Shown in pieces: positions 51,913 through 61,226 of a DNA stretch of 64,000 nt. Source of the stretch: Clavibacter sp. B3I6 (GTDB lineage: Bacteria > Actinomycetota > Actinomycetes > Actinomycetales > Microbacteriaceae); assembly GCF_030816895.1 (NCBI RefSeq), contig NZ_JAUSYL010000001.1:2170001-2234000 (forward strand), given 5' to 3'. Positions within the stretch are counted from its first letter, which is position 1. Every line of letters begins with the position of its first letter. The notes under the pieces are model-generated. The model searched no databases and was not told the origin of the DNA. It saw only the letters and a list, made by a program, of their open reading frames with translations. A program made the position numbers and the translations under genes.

Positions 51913-53958
51913 TCAGATGTCGAGGAACCTGACGTCCTTGGCGTTGCGCTGGATGAAGCTGCGGCGGGACTCGACGTCCTCGCCCATCAGCGTCGAGAAG
52001 GTCTCGTCGGCACCGGCGGCGTCGTCGAGGGTGACCTGCATGAGCGTGCGCGTGGCGGGATCCATGGTCGTCTCCCACAGCTCCTTGTAGTCCATCTCGC
52101 CCAGGCCCTTGTAGCGCTGGATGCCGTTGTCCTTCGGGATCCGCTTGCCGTTCGCCTGCCCGTGCGCGAGCAGCGCGTCGCGCTCCGCGTCCGTGTAGAC
52201 GTACTGGTGGTCGGCGTTCGACCACTTGAGGCGGTACAGCGGCGGCTGCGCGAGGTACACGTAGCCGAGCTCGATGAGCGGCCGCATGTAGCGGAACAGC
52301 AGGGTGAGAAGCAGGGTCGTGATGTGCTGGCCGTCGACGTCCGCGTCGGCCATCAGCACGATCTTGTGGTACCTGACCTTCTCGGCGTTGAAGTCCTCGC
52401 CGATGCCCGCGCCGAACGCGGTGATCATCGACTGCACCTCGTTGTTCTGCAGCGCCCGGTCGAGGCGCGCCTTCTCCACGTTGAGGATCTTCCCCCGCAG
52501 CGGCAGGATCGCCTGCGTCGTGGGGTTCCGGCCCTGCACCGCGGATCCGCCGGCCGAGTCGCCCTCGACGAGGAAGACCTCGCTGAGCGCGGGGTCCTTG
52601 CTCTGGCAGTCCTTGAGCTTGCCCGGCATGCCGCCCGACTCGAGCAGTCCCTTGCGGCGGGTCTGCTCACGCGCCTTGCGGGCGGCGAGCCGTGCCTGCG
52701 ACGCCTGCATGCCCTTCCGGATGATGTCCTTGGCCTGCGCCGGGTTCCTCTCGAACCAGTCGCCGAGCTGCTGCCCCACGATGCGCTGCACGTAGGCCTT
52801 CGCCTCCGTGTTGCCGAGCTTGGTCTTCGTCTGGCCCTCGAACTGCGGCTCGCCGAGCTTCACGGAGACGACGGCGGTGAGCCCCTCGCGGACGTCGTCC
52901 CCTGTGAGGTTCTCGTCCTTCTCGCGGAGCAGCTTGTTCTCGCGCGCGTAGCGGTTCACGAGCGTGGTGAGCGCCGCGCGGAACCCCTCCTCGTGCGTGC
53001 CTCCCTCGTGCGTGTTGATGGTGTTCGCGTACGTGTGGACGCTCTCCGTGTAGGAGGTGGTCCACTGCATCGCGACCTCGAGGCTGATCTTCTTGACCGT
53101 GTCCTCGGACTCGAAGGCGATGACGTCGGTGTTGACGACCTCGGTCTTCTTCGCCTTCACGAGGTGCTCGACGTAGTCGACGAGGCCGCGCTCGTAGAGG
53201 AACTTCTCCGTGCGGTGCTCGGCGGTGTCGTCGGAGCGCTCGTCGTGGAGCGTGAGCGCGAGCCCCTTGTTGAGGAACGCCATCTGCTGGAAGCGCGCGC
53301 GGAGGGTGTCGTAGTCGAACTCCACCGTCTCGAAGATCGCGCGGCTCGGCCAGAACGTGATGGTCGTGCCGGTCTCGGTGGATCCCTCGCCCTTCTCCAG
53401 CGGCGCATCCGGCACCCCGATGGTGAAGCTCTGCCGCCACACGGCGCCCTGGCGGCGGACCTCGACGTCGAGGCGCTCCGACAGCGCGTTGACCACCGAG
53501 CTGCCGACGCCGTGCAGGCCGCCGGAGACCGCGTACCCGCCGCCGCCGAACTTGCCGCCGGCGTGGAGCTTGGTGAGGACGAGCTCCACCGTGGAGATCC
53601 CCTCGACCGGGTGGACGTCCACGGGGATGCCGCGGCCGTCGTCGACGACGCGGATGCCGCCGTCCTTGCGCATGGTGACCTGGATGTCGCTCGCGTAGCC
53701 GGCGAGGGCCTCGTCGACGGAGTTGTCGACGATCTCGCTCACCAGGTGGTGCAGGCCGCGGGGGCCGGTGGACCCGATGTACATGCCGGGTCGCTTGCGC
53801 ACGGCCTCGAGGCCCTCGAGCACCTGGATCTCGTTGGCGCCGTAGTCGTTGCTCACCTGCTGGCGGGTGATGTGGTCGGAGTCGTTGTGCGTCTCCTCGA
53901 CCTCCACCTCGTCGGGGGTGGAGTCGTCGGGGAGGTCCTGTGAGGCATCCGATGTCAT
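51913..53958 (-). CDS. gyrB: DNA gyrase subunit B
   Basis: A protein of 681 residues from the ATG at 53958. GHKL ATPase: EIVDNSVDEALAG, VVDDGRGIPVDVHP, GGGGYAVSGGLHGVGSSVVN. Toprim: EVFLVEGDSAGGSAVQGRN, PLRGKILNVEKARLDRAL, and the metal-binding Asp-x-Asp in LMADADVDGQHI. The C-terminal QRYKGLGEMDYKELWETTMD contacts GyrA. It precedes gyrA with an 82-base gap. The frame is open upstream of 53958 but reads as non-conserved Arg-rich sequence. Confidence 0.97.
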   Translation of the reverse strand: MTSDASQDLPDDSTPDEVEVEETHNDSDHITRQQVSNDYGANEIQVLEGLEAVRKRPGMYIGSTGPRGLHHLVSEIVDNSVDEALAGYASDIQVTMRKDGGIRVVDDGRGIPVDVHPVEGISTVELVLTKLHAGGKFGGGGYAVSGGLHGVGSSVVNALSERLDVEVRRQGAVWRQSFTIGVPDAPLEKGEGSTETGTTITFWPSRAIFETVEFDYDTLRARFQQMAFLNKGLALTLHDERSDDTAEHRTEKFLYERGLVDYVEHLVKAKKTEVVNTDVIAFESEDTVKKISLEVAMQWTTSYTESVHTYANTINTHEGGTHEEGFRAALTTLVNRYARENKLLREKDENLTGDDVREGLTAVVSVKLGEPQFEGQTKTKLGNTEAKAYVQRIVGQQLGDWFERNPAQAKDIIRKGMQASQARLAARKAREQTRRKGLLESGGMPGKLKDCQSKDPALSEVFLVEGDSAGGSAVQGRNPTTQAILPLRGKILNVEKARLDRALQNNEVQSMITAFGAGIGEDFNAEKVRYHKIVLMADADVDGQHITTLLLTLLFRYMRPLIELGYVYLAQPPLYRLKWSNADHQYVYTDAERDALLAHGQANGKRIPKDNGIQRYKGLGEMDYKELWETTMDPATRTLMQVTLDDAAGADETFSTLMGEDVESRRSFIQRNAKDVRFLDI

Positions 53959-54146
53959 GAAGTGGTGGCTCCTGCCGCGTCGACGCGCCCCTGCCCGACG
54001 GCGGTCGCGCACCGATCACCAGGTGATCCGCCGACCGTCGTCCCTGGACTGCGGGCGACCATTCATTCTATCGCAGGAGTACGCTCCGCACCTCCTATCC
54101 GGCCCTCTGACGCGCTTTCGCGGCGGGGGTGACCTGATTCGCCTCC

Positions 54147-54659
54147 CTAGCCGTAGGTATCGCGCGGGCCCCGCCCTGGGATCGACCTGGGACCCTTTTT
54201 CCAGGACGGGGCGTTCGGCCCCTGGAAGCGGATCGACCGGATACCGGCGTCGGGGAAGCGCTCGGCGATGCGCGTCGTGATCTCCACGCGCATGAGCCGC
54301 AGCTGCGTCGCCCACGCCGTCGACTCGCACTCGACCGTCAGGAGACCGTCCTCGATGCCGACGGGAGACGAGTGCACGGCGGTCTCCTCGCCGGCGATGG
54401 TGGTCCACGCGGCCATGAGCTCGGCCTGCGACAGGGAGGAGGTCCAGCCCATCCGCGAGGTGAGCGAGTCCATGACGTTCCCGAGCGAGTCCGGATCCCG
54501 GCCGGGTTGGAACGGCGAGCTGCCGGCCTTCTGCTCGCGCCGCTTGCGCGCGGAGGGCGAGCGGACGGACGCGTCGCCGAACACGCGACGGAACCGGCGG
54601 TAGACGGCGACGGCCTCGGACTCCGGCATCGGGCCGCCGTCGGGGGCGCGGGGGATCAC
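54147..54659 (-). CDS. dciA: DUF721 protein (DciA-like, replicative helicase operator)
   Basis: A protein of 170 residues. The GTG at 54659 overlaps the recF stop (GTGA). The N-terminal part is charged and linker-like; the DUF721 core is MGWTSSLSQAELMAAWTTIA, VHSSPVGIEDGLLTVECEST, AWATQLRLMRVEITTRIAER. DciA loads or operates DnaB in bacteria without DnaC, and actinobacteria carry it at exactly this place between recF and gyrB. The 188-base gap before gyrB contains no gene. Confidence 0.9.
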   Translation of the reverse strand: MIPRAPDGGPMPESEAVAVYRRFRRVFGDASVRSPSARKRREQKAGSSPFQPGRDPDSLGNVMDSLTSRMGWTSSLSQAELMAAWTTIAGEETAVHSSPVGIEDGLLTVECESTAWATQLRLMRVEITTRIAERFPDAGIRSIRFQGPNAPSWKKGPRSIPGRGPRDTYG

Positions 54660-55876
54660 GCCCCTCCCCCGTCGCCGTCGAGGCGCGGCGCCGGCGACGG
54701 CGCCGCGGGAGCGTCCACGATCTCGCCCGCGCGGATGTGCACGGCGTTGGCCGCGAGGGGCGCGGGCACGTCCTCGAGCACGGCGGCCGTGATGAGCACC
54801 TGCTCGAAGCCGGTGACGGCCTCCGCGAGACGTCCGCGCCGAGCCTGGTCGAGCTCCGCGAACACGTCGTCGAGGATCAGCACGGGATCCCCCGTCTGCG
54901 AGTCACGCCGCAGTAGCTCGGCCGACGCCAGCTTGATCGCGAGGGCGAACGACCACGACTCCCCGTGGCTGGCGTAGCCCTTCGCAGGTAACCCGTTGAG
55001 CCGGAACAGGACGTCGTCGCGATGCGGGCCCACCAGCGTCAGTCCACGTTCGAGCTCGCGCGGGCGCATGCGGGCGACCGCCGCGGCGAAGACGGGCACG
55101 ACGTCCTCGGCCCTCGTGAAGCGGGCTCCGTCGCGCGCGCCCGTCTCGTCGACGGCGTCGTCCTCCCCCGGGTCGTCGGCGAGGATGCTCAGCTCCGGTC
55201 GCGCGGACGGGCCGTGGTCGGATCCGGCCACCGCCAGGTACGCGCGGGCGAGCTCCGGCTGCAGGGCCTCGACGAGCGCACCGCGGGCCGCGATGATCTG
55301 CGAGCCGATGGACACGAGCCGCTCATCCCAGATGTCGAGCGTGCCGAGCTGGTCCGCCTTCATGCCGCGTGCGCGCGCCGACTTCAGCAGGGTGTTGCGC
55401 TGCTTGAGCGCCCGCTCGTAGTCGGAGAGGACGCCGGCCAGCCGCGGGGTCCGCAGCACGAGCAGCTGGTCCAGCAGTCGGCGCCGGCCGGACGGGTCGC
55501 CCCGGACGAGCGCCAGGTCCTCCGGCGCGAACAGCACGCTCGAGAAGTACCGGGGCAGCTCCCGCGGCTTGGTCGGCGTGCTGTTGACCTGCGCGCGGTT
55601 GGCCGCCGAGCGGTTGATCTGCACCTCGACCCGGAGCTCCCGGCCCGCGTGCTGCAGGAGCGCGCGGATCACGGCGGACTCCGCGCCCTGGCGGATGAGC
55701 GCCTGGTCGGTGGAGACGCGGTGCGACCCGAGCGTGCTCAGGAAGCCCAGCGCCTCCACCAGGTTCGTCTTGCCCTGCCCGTTGCTGCCCACGAAGAGGG
55801 TGGCACCGGGCAGGAGCTCGACGTCCGCGCGGGTGTAGTTGCGGAAGTCACCCAGGGAGAGGTGACGGACGATCAT
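54656..55876 (-). CDS. recF: DNA replication and repair protein RecF
   Basis: A protein of 406 residues. The SMC-like ATPase has LSLGDFRNYTRADVELLPGA at the N-terminus, Walker A VGSNGQGKTNLVEAL (32-46), the signature HGESWSFALAIKLASAELLR and Walker B PVLILDDVFAELD. The RecF family mark LVGPHRDDVLFRLNG is present. It helps load RecA on gapped DNA. It lies 7 bases after gnd and is coupled to dciA. Confidence 0.96.
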   Translation of the reverse strand: MIVRHLSLGDFRNYTRADVELLPGATLFVGSNGQGKTNLVEALGFLSTLGSHRVSTDQALIRQGAESAVIRALLQHAGRELRVEVQINRSAANRAQVNSTPTKPRELPRYFSSVLFAPEDLALVRGDPSGRRRLLDQLLVLRTPRLAGVLSDYERALKQRNTLLKSARARGMKADQLGTLDIWDERLVSIGSQIIAARGALVEALQPELARAYLAVAGSDHGPSARPELSILADDPGEDDAVDETGARDGARFTRAEDVVPVFAAAVARMRPRELERGLTLVGPHRDDVLFRLNGLPAKGYASHGESWSFALAIKLASAELLRRDSQTGDPVLILDDVFAELDQARRGRLAEAVTGFEQVLITAAVLEDVPAPLAANAVHIRAGEIVDAPAAPSPAPRLDGDGGGA

Positions 55877-55883
55877 CCGGTGG

Positions 55884-56771
55884 TCAGGACTTCTTCTGCA
55901 CCGCGTGGCCGCCGAACTGGTTGCGCAGCGCCGCGACCGCCTTCATGGCCGGCGAGTCCTCCTGGCGGGAGGAGAAGCGCGCGAAGATCGACGCGCTGAT
56001 GGCGGGCATGGGCACCGCGTTGCTCAGCGCCTCCTCGATGGTCCAGCGGCCCTCGCCGGAGTCCTGCACGAAGCCCTCGATGTCGGCGAAGCCCGGGTCC
56101 TCCTTGAGCGCCTTGACCAGGAGCTCGAGCAGCCAGGAGCGGACGACCGTGCCGCGCTGCCAGGCCTCGAACGTGCCGGTGACGTCCTTGATGATGTCGG
56201 TGCGCGCGGCGAGGAGCTCGTAGCCCTCCGCGAAGGACTGCATCATGGCGTACTCGATGCCGTTGTGGACCATCTTCGCGTAGTGCCCGGCGCCGGAGTC
56301 GCCGACGTGGACGAAGCCCTCCTCGCGAGGACCCTCGGGGCGGAGCGCGTCGAAGACGGGCATCGCGCGCTCGACCTGCTCCTGGGGTCCGCCGACCATG
56401 AGGCCGTAGCCGTTCTCCAGTCCCCAGACGCCGCCCGAGACGCCGGCGTCGACGAAGTCGATGCCCTTGTCCTTGAGCAGTCCCGCGTGGGCGAAGTCGT
56501 CGGTGAACTTGGAGTTGCCGCCGTCGATCACGAGGTCGCCCGGCTCGAGGATGCGGGCGAGGTCGCCCACGACGTTCTGCGTCACCTTGCCGGCCGGGAC
56601 CATGACCCAGACCAGGCGCGGTGCGGGGAGCGCGGCGGCGAGGTCGGCGAGCGTCGCCACGTCGGAGACGTCGGGGTTCGTGTCGTAGCCGGTCACCTCG
56701 ATGCCGTTCTTCTCGAGGCGCGCGCGCATGCGGGCGCCCATCTTGCCGAGTCCGACGAGTCCGATGTGCAT
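55884..56771 (-). CDS. gnd: 6-phosphogluconate dehydrogenase, decarboxylating (short form)
   Basis: A protein of 295 residues, the short Gnd/GntZ type rather than the ~470-residue E. coli form. The cofactor loop is GLVGLGKMGARM (residues 4-15); then LVIDGGNSKFTDD, DAGVSGGVWGLENGYGLMVG (substrate and catalytic Gly-Gly) and GHYAKMVHNGIEYAMMQ with the catalytic Lys and Asn. It converts 6-phosphogluconate to ribulose 5-phosphate and CO2. Its place between dnaN and recF is typical of actinobacteria. Confidence 0.95.
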   Translation of the reverse strand: MHIGLVGLGKMGARMRARLEKNGIEVTGYDTNPDVSDVATLADLAAALPAPRLVWVMVPAGKVTQNVVGDLARILEPGDLVIDGGNSKFTDDFAHAGLLKDKGIDFVDAGVSGGVWGLENGYGLMVGGPQEQVERAMPVFDALRPEGPREEGFVHVGDSGAGHYAKMVHNGIEYAMMQSFAEGYELLAARTDIIKDVTGTFEAWQRGTVVRSWLLELLVKALKEDPGFADIEGFVQDSGEGRWTIEEALSNAVPMPAISASIFARFSSRQEDSPAMKAVAALRNQFGGHAVQKKS

Positions 56772-56791
56772 GTTCTCTCCTTGATCGCGGT

Positions 56792-57943
56792 CTAGCGCAG
56801 CAGCAGGTTCGGCTGCAGCAGGTACCGGTAGTTGTCTGCTCCAGCCTGGTCCTTCGACGACTGACTGGTGATCAGCACCGGACCGGGCTTGTTCGGGTTG
56901 TCCGTCTTCGTGAACGAGAGGCGGACGAACTCGGAGTGGACGGCACCCAGGCCGTCCAGCAGGAACTGCGGCTTGAGCGAGACCACGGTGTCCACGCCGG
57001 TGAGGAGGGCGTCGATGCTCTCCGATGCCTGCGCGTGCTCGGAGCCGATGGCCTCCAGGGTGAGGCCGTCGATGGTGAAGGTGAAGCGCAGTGCCGCCTC
57101 GCGCTCGAGGACGAGCTGCACGCGGCGCGTGGCCTCGATCAGGTCGGCGGTGTTGATGATCGCGTAGTTGTCGACCGTCTCGGGGAAGAGGCGCTTGACG
57201 GGCGGGAAGTTGCCGCGGATCAGGAGCGAGGTGACCGTCTTGCGGTCGGCGCTGAAGGCGATGAGCTGGCGGTCGTCGGTGTCGGTGATGGCGACCGAGA
57301 TCGTTCCGCTGTGCCCGAACGTCTTGCCGATCTCCTGCAGCGTGCGCGCGGGGACGAGGGCGGTGCGGCTGGTGCCGTCCGTCGTCGAGTCGCCGCCGTC
57401 CCAGTCGATCTCCCGCACCGCGACGCGGTACCGGTCGGTCGCGATGAGTCCGAGGCTGGTCTCCCCGACCTCGAGCTGCACGCCGGTGATCACGGGCGTC
57501 ACGTCGTCGCGGGACGCGGCGACGGCGACCTGCGACACGGCGGCCGCGAACTGCTCAGCCGGCAGGAGCCCGGACTGCTCGGAGATCTGCGGCAGGGTCG
57601 GGTACTCCTCGACCGGCATGCTCAGCAGCGTGAAGTGGGCGGAGCCGCAGGAGACGCTGATCTTGGAGTCCTCGGTCGTGAAGCGCACGGGGGCGTTCGG
57701 CAGCCGGTTCGCGATGTCCGCGAGGAGGCGCCCGGACACGAGCACCCGGCCGGACTCCTCGATGTCGGCCTGGATCTGCGTGCGAGCCGAGACCTCGTAG
57801 TCGAACGACGACAGCGTCAGTCCGTCCTCGGTCGCCTCGATGAGCACTCCGCTCAGGATCGGGAGGGTCGTGCGCTGCGGCAGGAGCTTGACGGCGAAGG
57901 ACACCGCCTCGCTGAAGACGTCCCTGTTGACTTGGAACTTCAC
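56792..57943 (-). CDS. dnaN: DNA polymerase III beta subunit (sliding clamp)
   Basis: A protein of 383 residues from the GTG at 57943 (VKFQVNRDVFSEAVSFAVKL), with GAGGGG about 9 bases upstream. Three clamp-fold domains are readable, with LPILSGVLIEATEDGLTLSS in the first and PVLITSQSSKDQAGADNYRYL followed by LQPNLLLR at the C-terminus, which forms part of the hydrophobic binding cleft. It tethers the polymerase to DNA. The next 5' feature is the oriC region. Confidence 0.97.
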   Translation of the reverse strand: MKFQVNRDVFSEAVSFAVKLLPQRTTLPILSGVLIEATEDGLTLSSFDYEVSARTQIQADIEESGRVLVSGRLLADIANRLPNAPVRFTTEDSKISVSCGSAHFTLLSMPVEEYPTLPQISEQSGLLPAEQFAAAVSQVAVAASRDDVTPVITGVQLEVGETSLGLIATDRYRVAVREIDWDGGDSTTDGTSRTALVPARTLQEIGKTFGHSGTISVAITDTDDRQLIAFSADRKTVTSLLIRGNFPPVKRLFPETVDNYAIINTADLIEATRRVQLVLEREAALRFTFTIDGLTLEAIGSEHAQASESIDALLTGVDTVVSLKPQFLLDGLGAVHSEFVRLSFTKTDNPNKPGPVLITSQSSKDQAGADNYRYLLQPNLLLR

Positions 57944-58515
57944 GTTGTGGACCCCTCGATGAGCGGAAGATTTGTCGGTCAATGCTAGCCGTGCCGACGG
58001 GGGCTCCCGGGACCCTCGATCCGTCCACACCCTGAGGTTCTTGGGCGACATCCAATGAAGGGTTTAAGGATCAATAGTCTTAACCGCTGTGGAATCTGTG
58101 GACAACTCCCGGAGTCCCGGTCATCGAGCGGGAACTACACGTCTGGAAGTTGTGGGACGGGTGTGGAGCGGCCTGGGGAGTCGGCGGAACGACGTCATCC
58201 CGCCGAGGCCGGTTCCACAGGCACCGTCCGCGAACCCACATCCGCTCCGGCGGTTCTCCACAGTTATCCACACCTTGTGCACACTGTGGGGAAAGCCTCG
58301 TCGAGCCGCGTCGGAGGTCCCTGCGGCACCTCGGACGCCCCTCGGACGGCCACCAGGGGCGTCTCCGTCGCACGAGGACGGTGAGGGCCGGGGGCACACG
58401 CCCGTCGCAGCAGCCGCGTCTCCCGTGCGTCCCTGGGTACGCCGAAGGGGCCGGACCCCTGGCCCGACCCCTGCTCCCCGTGTGCCCGCCGCTCCGGATC
58501 CCGGAGCGATCGGCG
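57944..58515. other. oriC: dnaA-dnaN intergenic region with DnaA boxes
   Basis: A gap of 572 bases with no gene. Perfect DnaA boxes: TGTGGACAA at 58097-58105 and TTATCCACA at 58264-58272. Near matches: TGTGGAATC 58088-58096, TTCTCCACA 58254-58262, TTGTGCACA 58275-58283, TGTGGGGAA 58285-58293. An AT-rich stretch (about 58050-58085, with GGGTTTAAGG and AATAGTCTTAA) beside the first boxes is the likely unwinding element. An 8-base hairpin (58490-58508, CGCTCCGG / CCGGAGCG) just after the dnaA stop is a likely terminator. Confidence 0.85.
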
Positions 58516-59949
58516 TCACATCTTGCCGTAGCGGTGGTTCTGCTTGATCCGGCTCGTGAGCTCCGTCACCTGGTTGTAGATGGAGCGGCGCTCCTTCATG
58601 AGCTCGGTGATCTTCTTGTTCGCGTACATGACGGTGGTGTGGTCGCGGTTGCCGAACAGCTGGCCGATCTTCGGCAGCGAGAGGTTCGTCAGCTCACGGC
58701 AGAGGTACATGGCGATCTGCCGGGCGGTGGCGACCGCCTGCGAGCGGGAGGACCCGTAGAGGTCGTCGACGGTGAGCTTGAAGTACGCCGCGGTGTGGTT
58801 GATGATGTCGACCGGCGCGATGACGTTGTCCTCGTCCAGCGTGATCAGGTCCTTCAGCACCGTCTGCACGAGCGCCAGGTCGACCGGCGTCTTGTTGAGG
58901 CTGGCGAACGCCGTGACGCGGATGAGCGTCCCCTCGAGCTCGCGGATGTTCGACGTGACCTTGGTGGCCATGTACTCGAGGTTGTCGTCCGGCACCTGCA
59001 GCTTCTCGCTCTGCGCCTTCTTGCGCAGGATCGCGATGCGGGTCTCGAGGTCCGGCGCCTGCACGTCGGTGATGAGGCCCCACTCGAAGCGCGACCGCAT
59101 CCGGTCCTCGAAGCCCGTGAGGTGCTTCGGCGGGAGGTCGCTCGTGATGACCACCTGCTTGTTGTGGTCGTGCAGCGTGTTGAAGGTGTGGAAGAAGGCC
59201 TCCTGGGTGGAGTCCTTGCCCTGGAGGAACTGGATGTCGTCGATCAGGAGGATGTCGTTGTCGCGGTAGCGCGACTGGAACAGGGACGAGCGGTTGTTCG
59301 CGATCGAGTTGATGAAGTCGTTGGTGAACTCCTCCGAGCTCACGTACCGCACGCGGATGCCGGGGTAGAGGCTGATGGCGTAGTGCCCGATGGCGTGGAG
59401 GAGGTGGGTCTTGCCCAACCCCGAGTCCCCGTAGATGAACAGCGGGTTGTACGCCTTGGCCGGGGCCTCGGCGACGGCGACGGCGGCGGCGTGCGCGAAG
59501 CGGTTCGACCCGCCGATGACGAAGGTGTCGAAGCCGTACTTCGGGTTGAGGCGCGAGTCGCCGCGGGAGGGGGACGCCGGGAGACCGGGGTTGTCCGCGG
59601 GGGCCGTGATGGTGGGGGTCTCGATGTACGGCTGCTCGGCCGCCGGCTCGGGGTGCTGGGCGAACGCGTCCTGCGCGATCTCGGGGTTGACCACGATCGC
59701 GAAGTTGCTCACGCCGGCCGCCTCGTCGAGCGACCCGATGGCGTTGAGGAGGGGGACGCGGATCCGCTGCTCGAGCATCCCGCGCGTCAGGTCGTTGGGC
59801 ACCTCGAGGTAGAGGGTGCCGGTCATGACGCCCTTGGGCTCCACGAGGCTGATGAACCCGTGCAGCTGCGGGGTGATCCGGTCGTCCGCGGTGAGCGCGG
59901 AGAGCACGTTCTGCCAGATCGCGTGCGTCGGGTCGGAGCGGTCGGACAT
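58516..59949 (-). CDS. dnaA: Chromosomal replication initiator protein DnaA
   Basis: A protein of 477 residues from the ATG at 59949 (MSDRSDPTHAIWQNVLSAL). Domain I is the N-terminal ~85 residues; the Pro/Ala/Glu-rich linker (HPEPAAEQPYIETP) is domain II. The AAA+ domain has Walker A IYGDSGLGKTHLLHAIGHYA (about 172-185) and Walker B LLIDDIQFLQGKDSTQEAFF. Domain IV ends with the DnaA signature LFGNRDHTTVMYANKKI (about 430-446) that reads the DnaA boxes. It initiates replication at the adjacent oriC and probably represses its own gene through boxes upstream. Confidence 0.98.
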   Translation of the reverse strand: MSDRSDPTHAIWQNVLSALTADDRITPQLHGFISLVEPKGVMTGTLYLEVPNDLTRGMLEQRIRVPLLNAIGSLDEAAGVSNFAIVVNPEIAQDAFAQHPEPAAEQPYIETPTITAPADNPGLPASPSRGDSRLNPKYGFDTFVIGGSNRFAHAAAVAVAEAPAKAYNPLFIYGDSGLGKTHLLHAIGHYAISLYPGIRVRYVSSEEFTNDFINSIANNRSSLFQSRYRDNDILLIDDIQFLQGKDSTQEAFFHTFNTLHDHNKQVVITSDLPPKHLTGFEDRMRSRFEWGLITDVQAPDLETRIAILRKKAQSEKLQVPDDNLEYMATKVTSNIRELEGTLIRVTAFASLNKTPVDLALVQTVLKDLITLDEDNVIAPVDIINHTAAYFKLTVDDLYGSSRSQAVATARQIAMYLCRELTNLSLPKIGQLFGNRDHTTVMYANKKITELMKERRSIYNQVTELTSRIKQNHRYGKM

Positions 59950-60425
59950 GTTTCCCCATCTGCCGTCACCGTGCTCGGCCTCGGGCTGACGCCGGGTCGC
60001 CGCACGGTGCGCGGGCTGCTGTCGACGCCGGGAGGGCGTCGCGGTCGTGCGTGCGGCGTCCATCCCCGGAGGCTCCGAGGGTGCGGACCATCCGTGCACC
60101 GCGACCGCGGACAGCATAGTTACTCACAGGGTTATCCACCCTGTGTGCGAACGGGCCGTCTGCGCCGCGCGGGCGATCCCCGACGCGTCGCGGCCACGCC
60201 ACACGCTAGCCACTGCCGGAGATCAGGACAAATCGACCCTATCGACGCCGGCATGTCAATACGGGCAGATGGCCGGTCCGTGTGGATAATCGCGATCCCG
60301 CCCTCGGGTTTGACCCGCGGCCCCTCGCCCCGTAGATTTAGGCAGTTGACCCAGCCTGTCGAGGCTGCCCCATCTTCCCAGCCGCACTCGTCGGCCCCGT
60401 GGACCAACCTGAGTGGAGACTCACC
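59950..60425. promoter_or_regulatory. Divergent dnaA/rpmH control region with DnaA boxes
   Basis: A gap of 476 bases without a gene. DnaA boxes: TTATCCACC (one mismatch) at 60132-60140 and perfect TGTGGATAA at 60281-60289, suited to autoregulation. A possible dnaA promoter on the minus strand has -35 TTGTCC (60231-60226) and -10 TAGCGT (60208-60203) with 17 bases between. An AT-richer patch, TGTCAATACGG, lies near 60254. The rpmH promoter is listed separately. Confidence 0.7.
60310..60338 (+). promoter_or_regulatory. rpmH promoter
   Basis: -35 TTGACC (60310-60315) and -10 TAGATT (60333-60338) with a 17-base spacer, close to the housekeeping sigma consensus. It reads toward rpmH, whose start is about 88 bases further on, leaving an untranslated leader of about 80 bases. 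Confidence 0.7.
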
Positions 60426-60563
60426 GTGAGCAAGCGCACCTTCCAGCCGAACAACCGCAAGAAGGCCAAGAAGCACGGCTTCCGCCTCCGCATGCGCACC
60501 CGCGCCGGCCGTGCCATCCTCGCCGCCCGCCGTGGCAAGGGACGCACCGAGCTCTCCGCGTAG
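60426..60563 (+). CDS. rpmH: Ribosomal protein L34
   Basis: A protein of 45 residues: SKRTFQPNNRKKAKKHGFRL, then RMRTRAGRAILAARRGKGRT, ending ELSA. The K-R-T-F-Q-P-N-x-R-K-x-x-K-x-H-G-F-R-x-R-M-x-T block is the invariant L34 sequence. GTG start with GGAG at 60414-60417, 8 bases before it. First gene of the rpmH-rnpA-yidD-yidC-jag-rsmG unit. Confidence 0.98.
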   Translation: MSKRTFQPNNRKKAKKHGFRLRMRTRAGRAILAARRGKGRTELSA

Positions 60564-60566
60564 CAC

Positions 60567-60908
60567 GTGCTCGCTCGGCGGAACCGCGTGACGAGCGGTG
60601 CGGACTACCGCACCATCGTCAGGCGGGGACGCCGGTCGACCACCCCGACGGCGGTCGTCTCCGCACTCGCCGGTCCCCCGGACTCGCCGGCCCGCTTCGG
60701 GTTCATCGTCTCGAAGAAGGTGGGCAACGCGGTGACCCGCAACCTGGTCCGGCGTCGCCTGAAGGCCGTGTCGGCCGGGCTCCTGCCCTCCATCCCCTCA
60801 GGCACCTCCATCGTGATCCGCGTACTGCCAGGTCTGGAGCAGACACCGTGGGTTACCCTGCAGGAGGAGATCGCGTCAGCCGTGACGCGGGCCGTGAGGA
60901 CGATATGA
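60567..60908 (+). CDS. rnpA: Ribonuclease P protein component
   Basis: A protein of 113 residues, GTG start 3 bases after rpmH. The N-terminus is LARRNRVTSGADYRTIVRRG; the RNR motif is FIVSKKVGNAVTRNLVRRRL, which binds the RNase P RNA. It matures tRNA 5' ends. Its stop overlaps yidD. Confidence 0.96.
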   Translation: MLARRNRVTSGADYRTIVRRGRRSTTPTAVVSALAGPPDSPARFGFIVSKKVGNAVTRNLVRRRLKAVSAGLLPSIPSGTSIVIRVLPGLEQTPWVTLQEEIASAVTRAVRTI

Positions 60909-61216
60909 AGAGGGCACTGACCTCCGTCGTCCTGGCGCCCCGGAACGCGGCCATCGCCGTCATCAGCCTCTACCGGCGCGTGGTCTCTCCTCTCTATGGG
61001 GACGTCTGCAGGTACTACCCTTCCTGCTCCGCATATGGACTCGAGGCGGTCCAGGAGCATGGACTCCTCCACGGCGGCGCCCTCGCTGCGTGGCGCGTGT
61101 GCCGGTGCCACCCATGGGCGGAGGGCGGCATCGACGACGTCCCCGCTCGTCGGGTCCAGCAGTACCGGCGCACGAGGCTCGGATTCGTCGTCGCACCCAG
61201 CCACGGAAAGGGCTAA
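60905..61216 (+). CDS. yidD: Membrane protein insertion efficiency factor YidD
   Basis: A protein of 103 residues, ATG overlapping the rnpA stop (ATGA). The YidD pattern is complete: LYRRVVSPLYGDVCRYYPSC, SAYGLEAVQEHGLLHGGALA and RVCRCHPWAEGGIDDVP, with the conserved Cys residues. It aids YidC-dependent insertion. Confidence 0.95.
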   Translation: MKRALTSVVLAPRNAAIAVISLYRRVVSPLYGDVCRYYPSCSAYGLEAVQEHGLLHGGALAAWRVCRCHPWAEGGIDDVPARRVQQYRRTRLGFVVAPSHGKG

Positions 61217-61226
61217 CGACCACCTC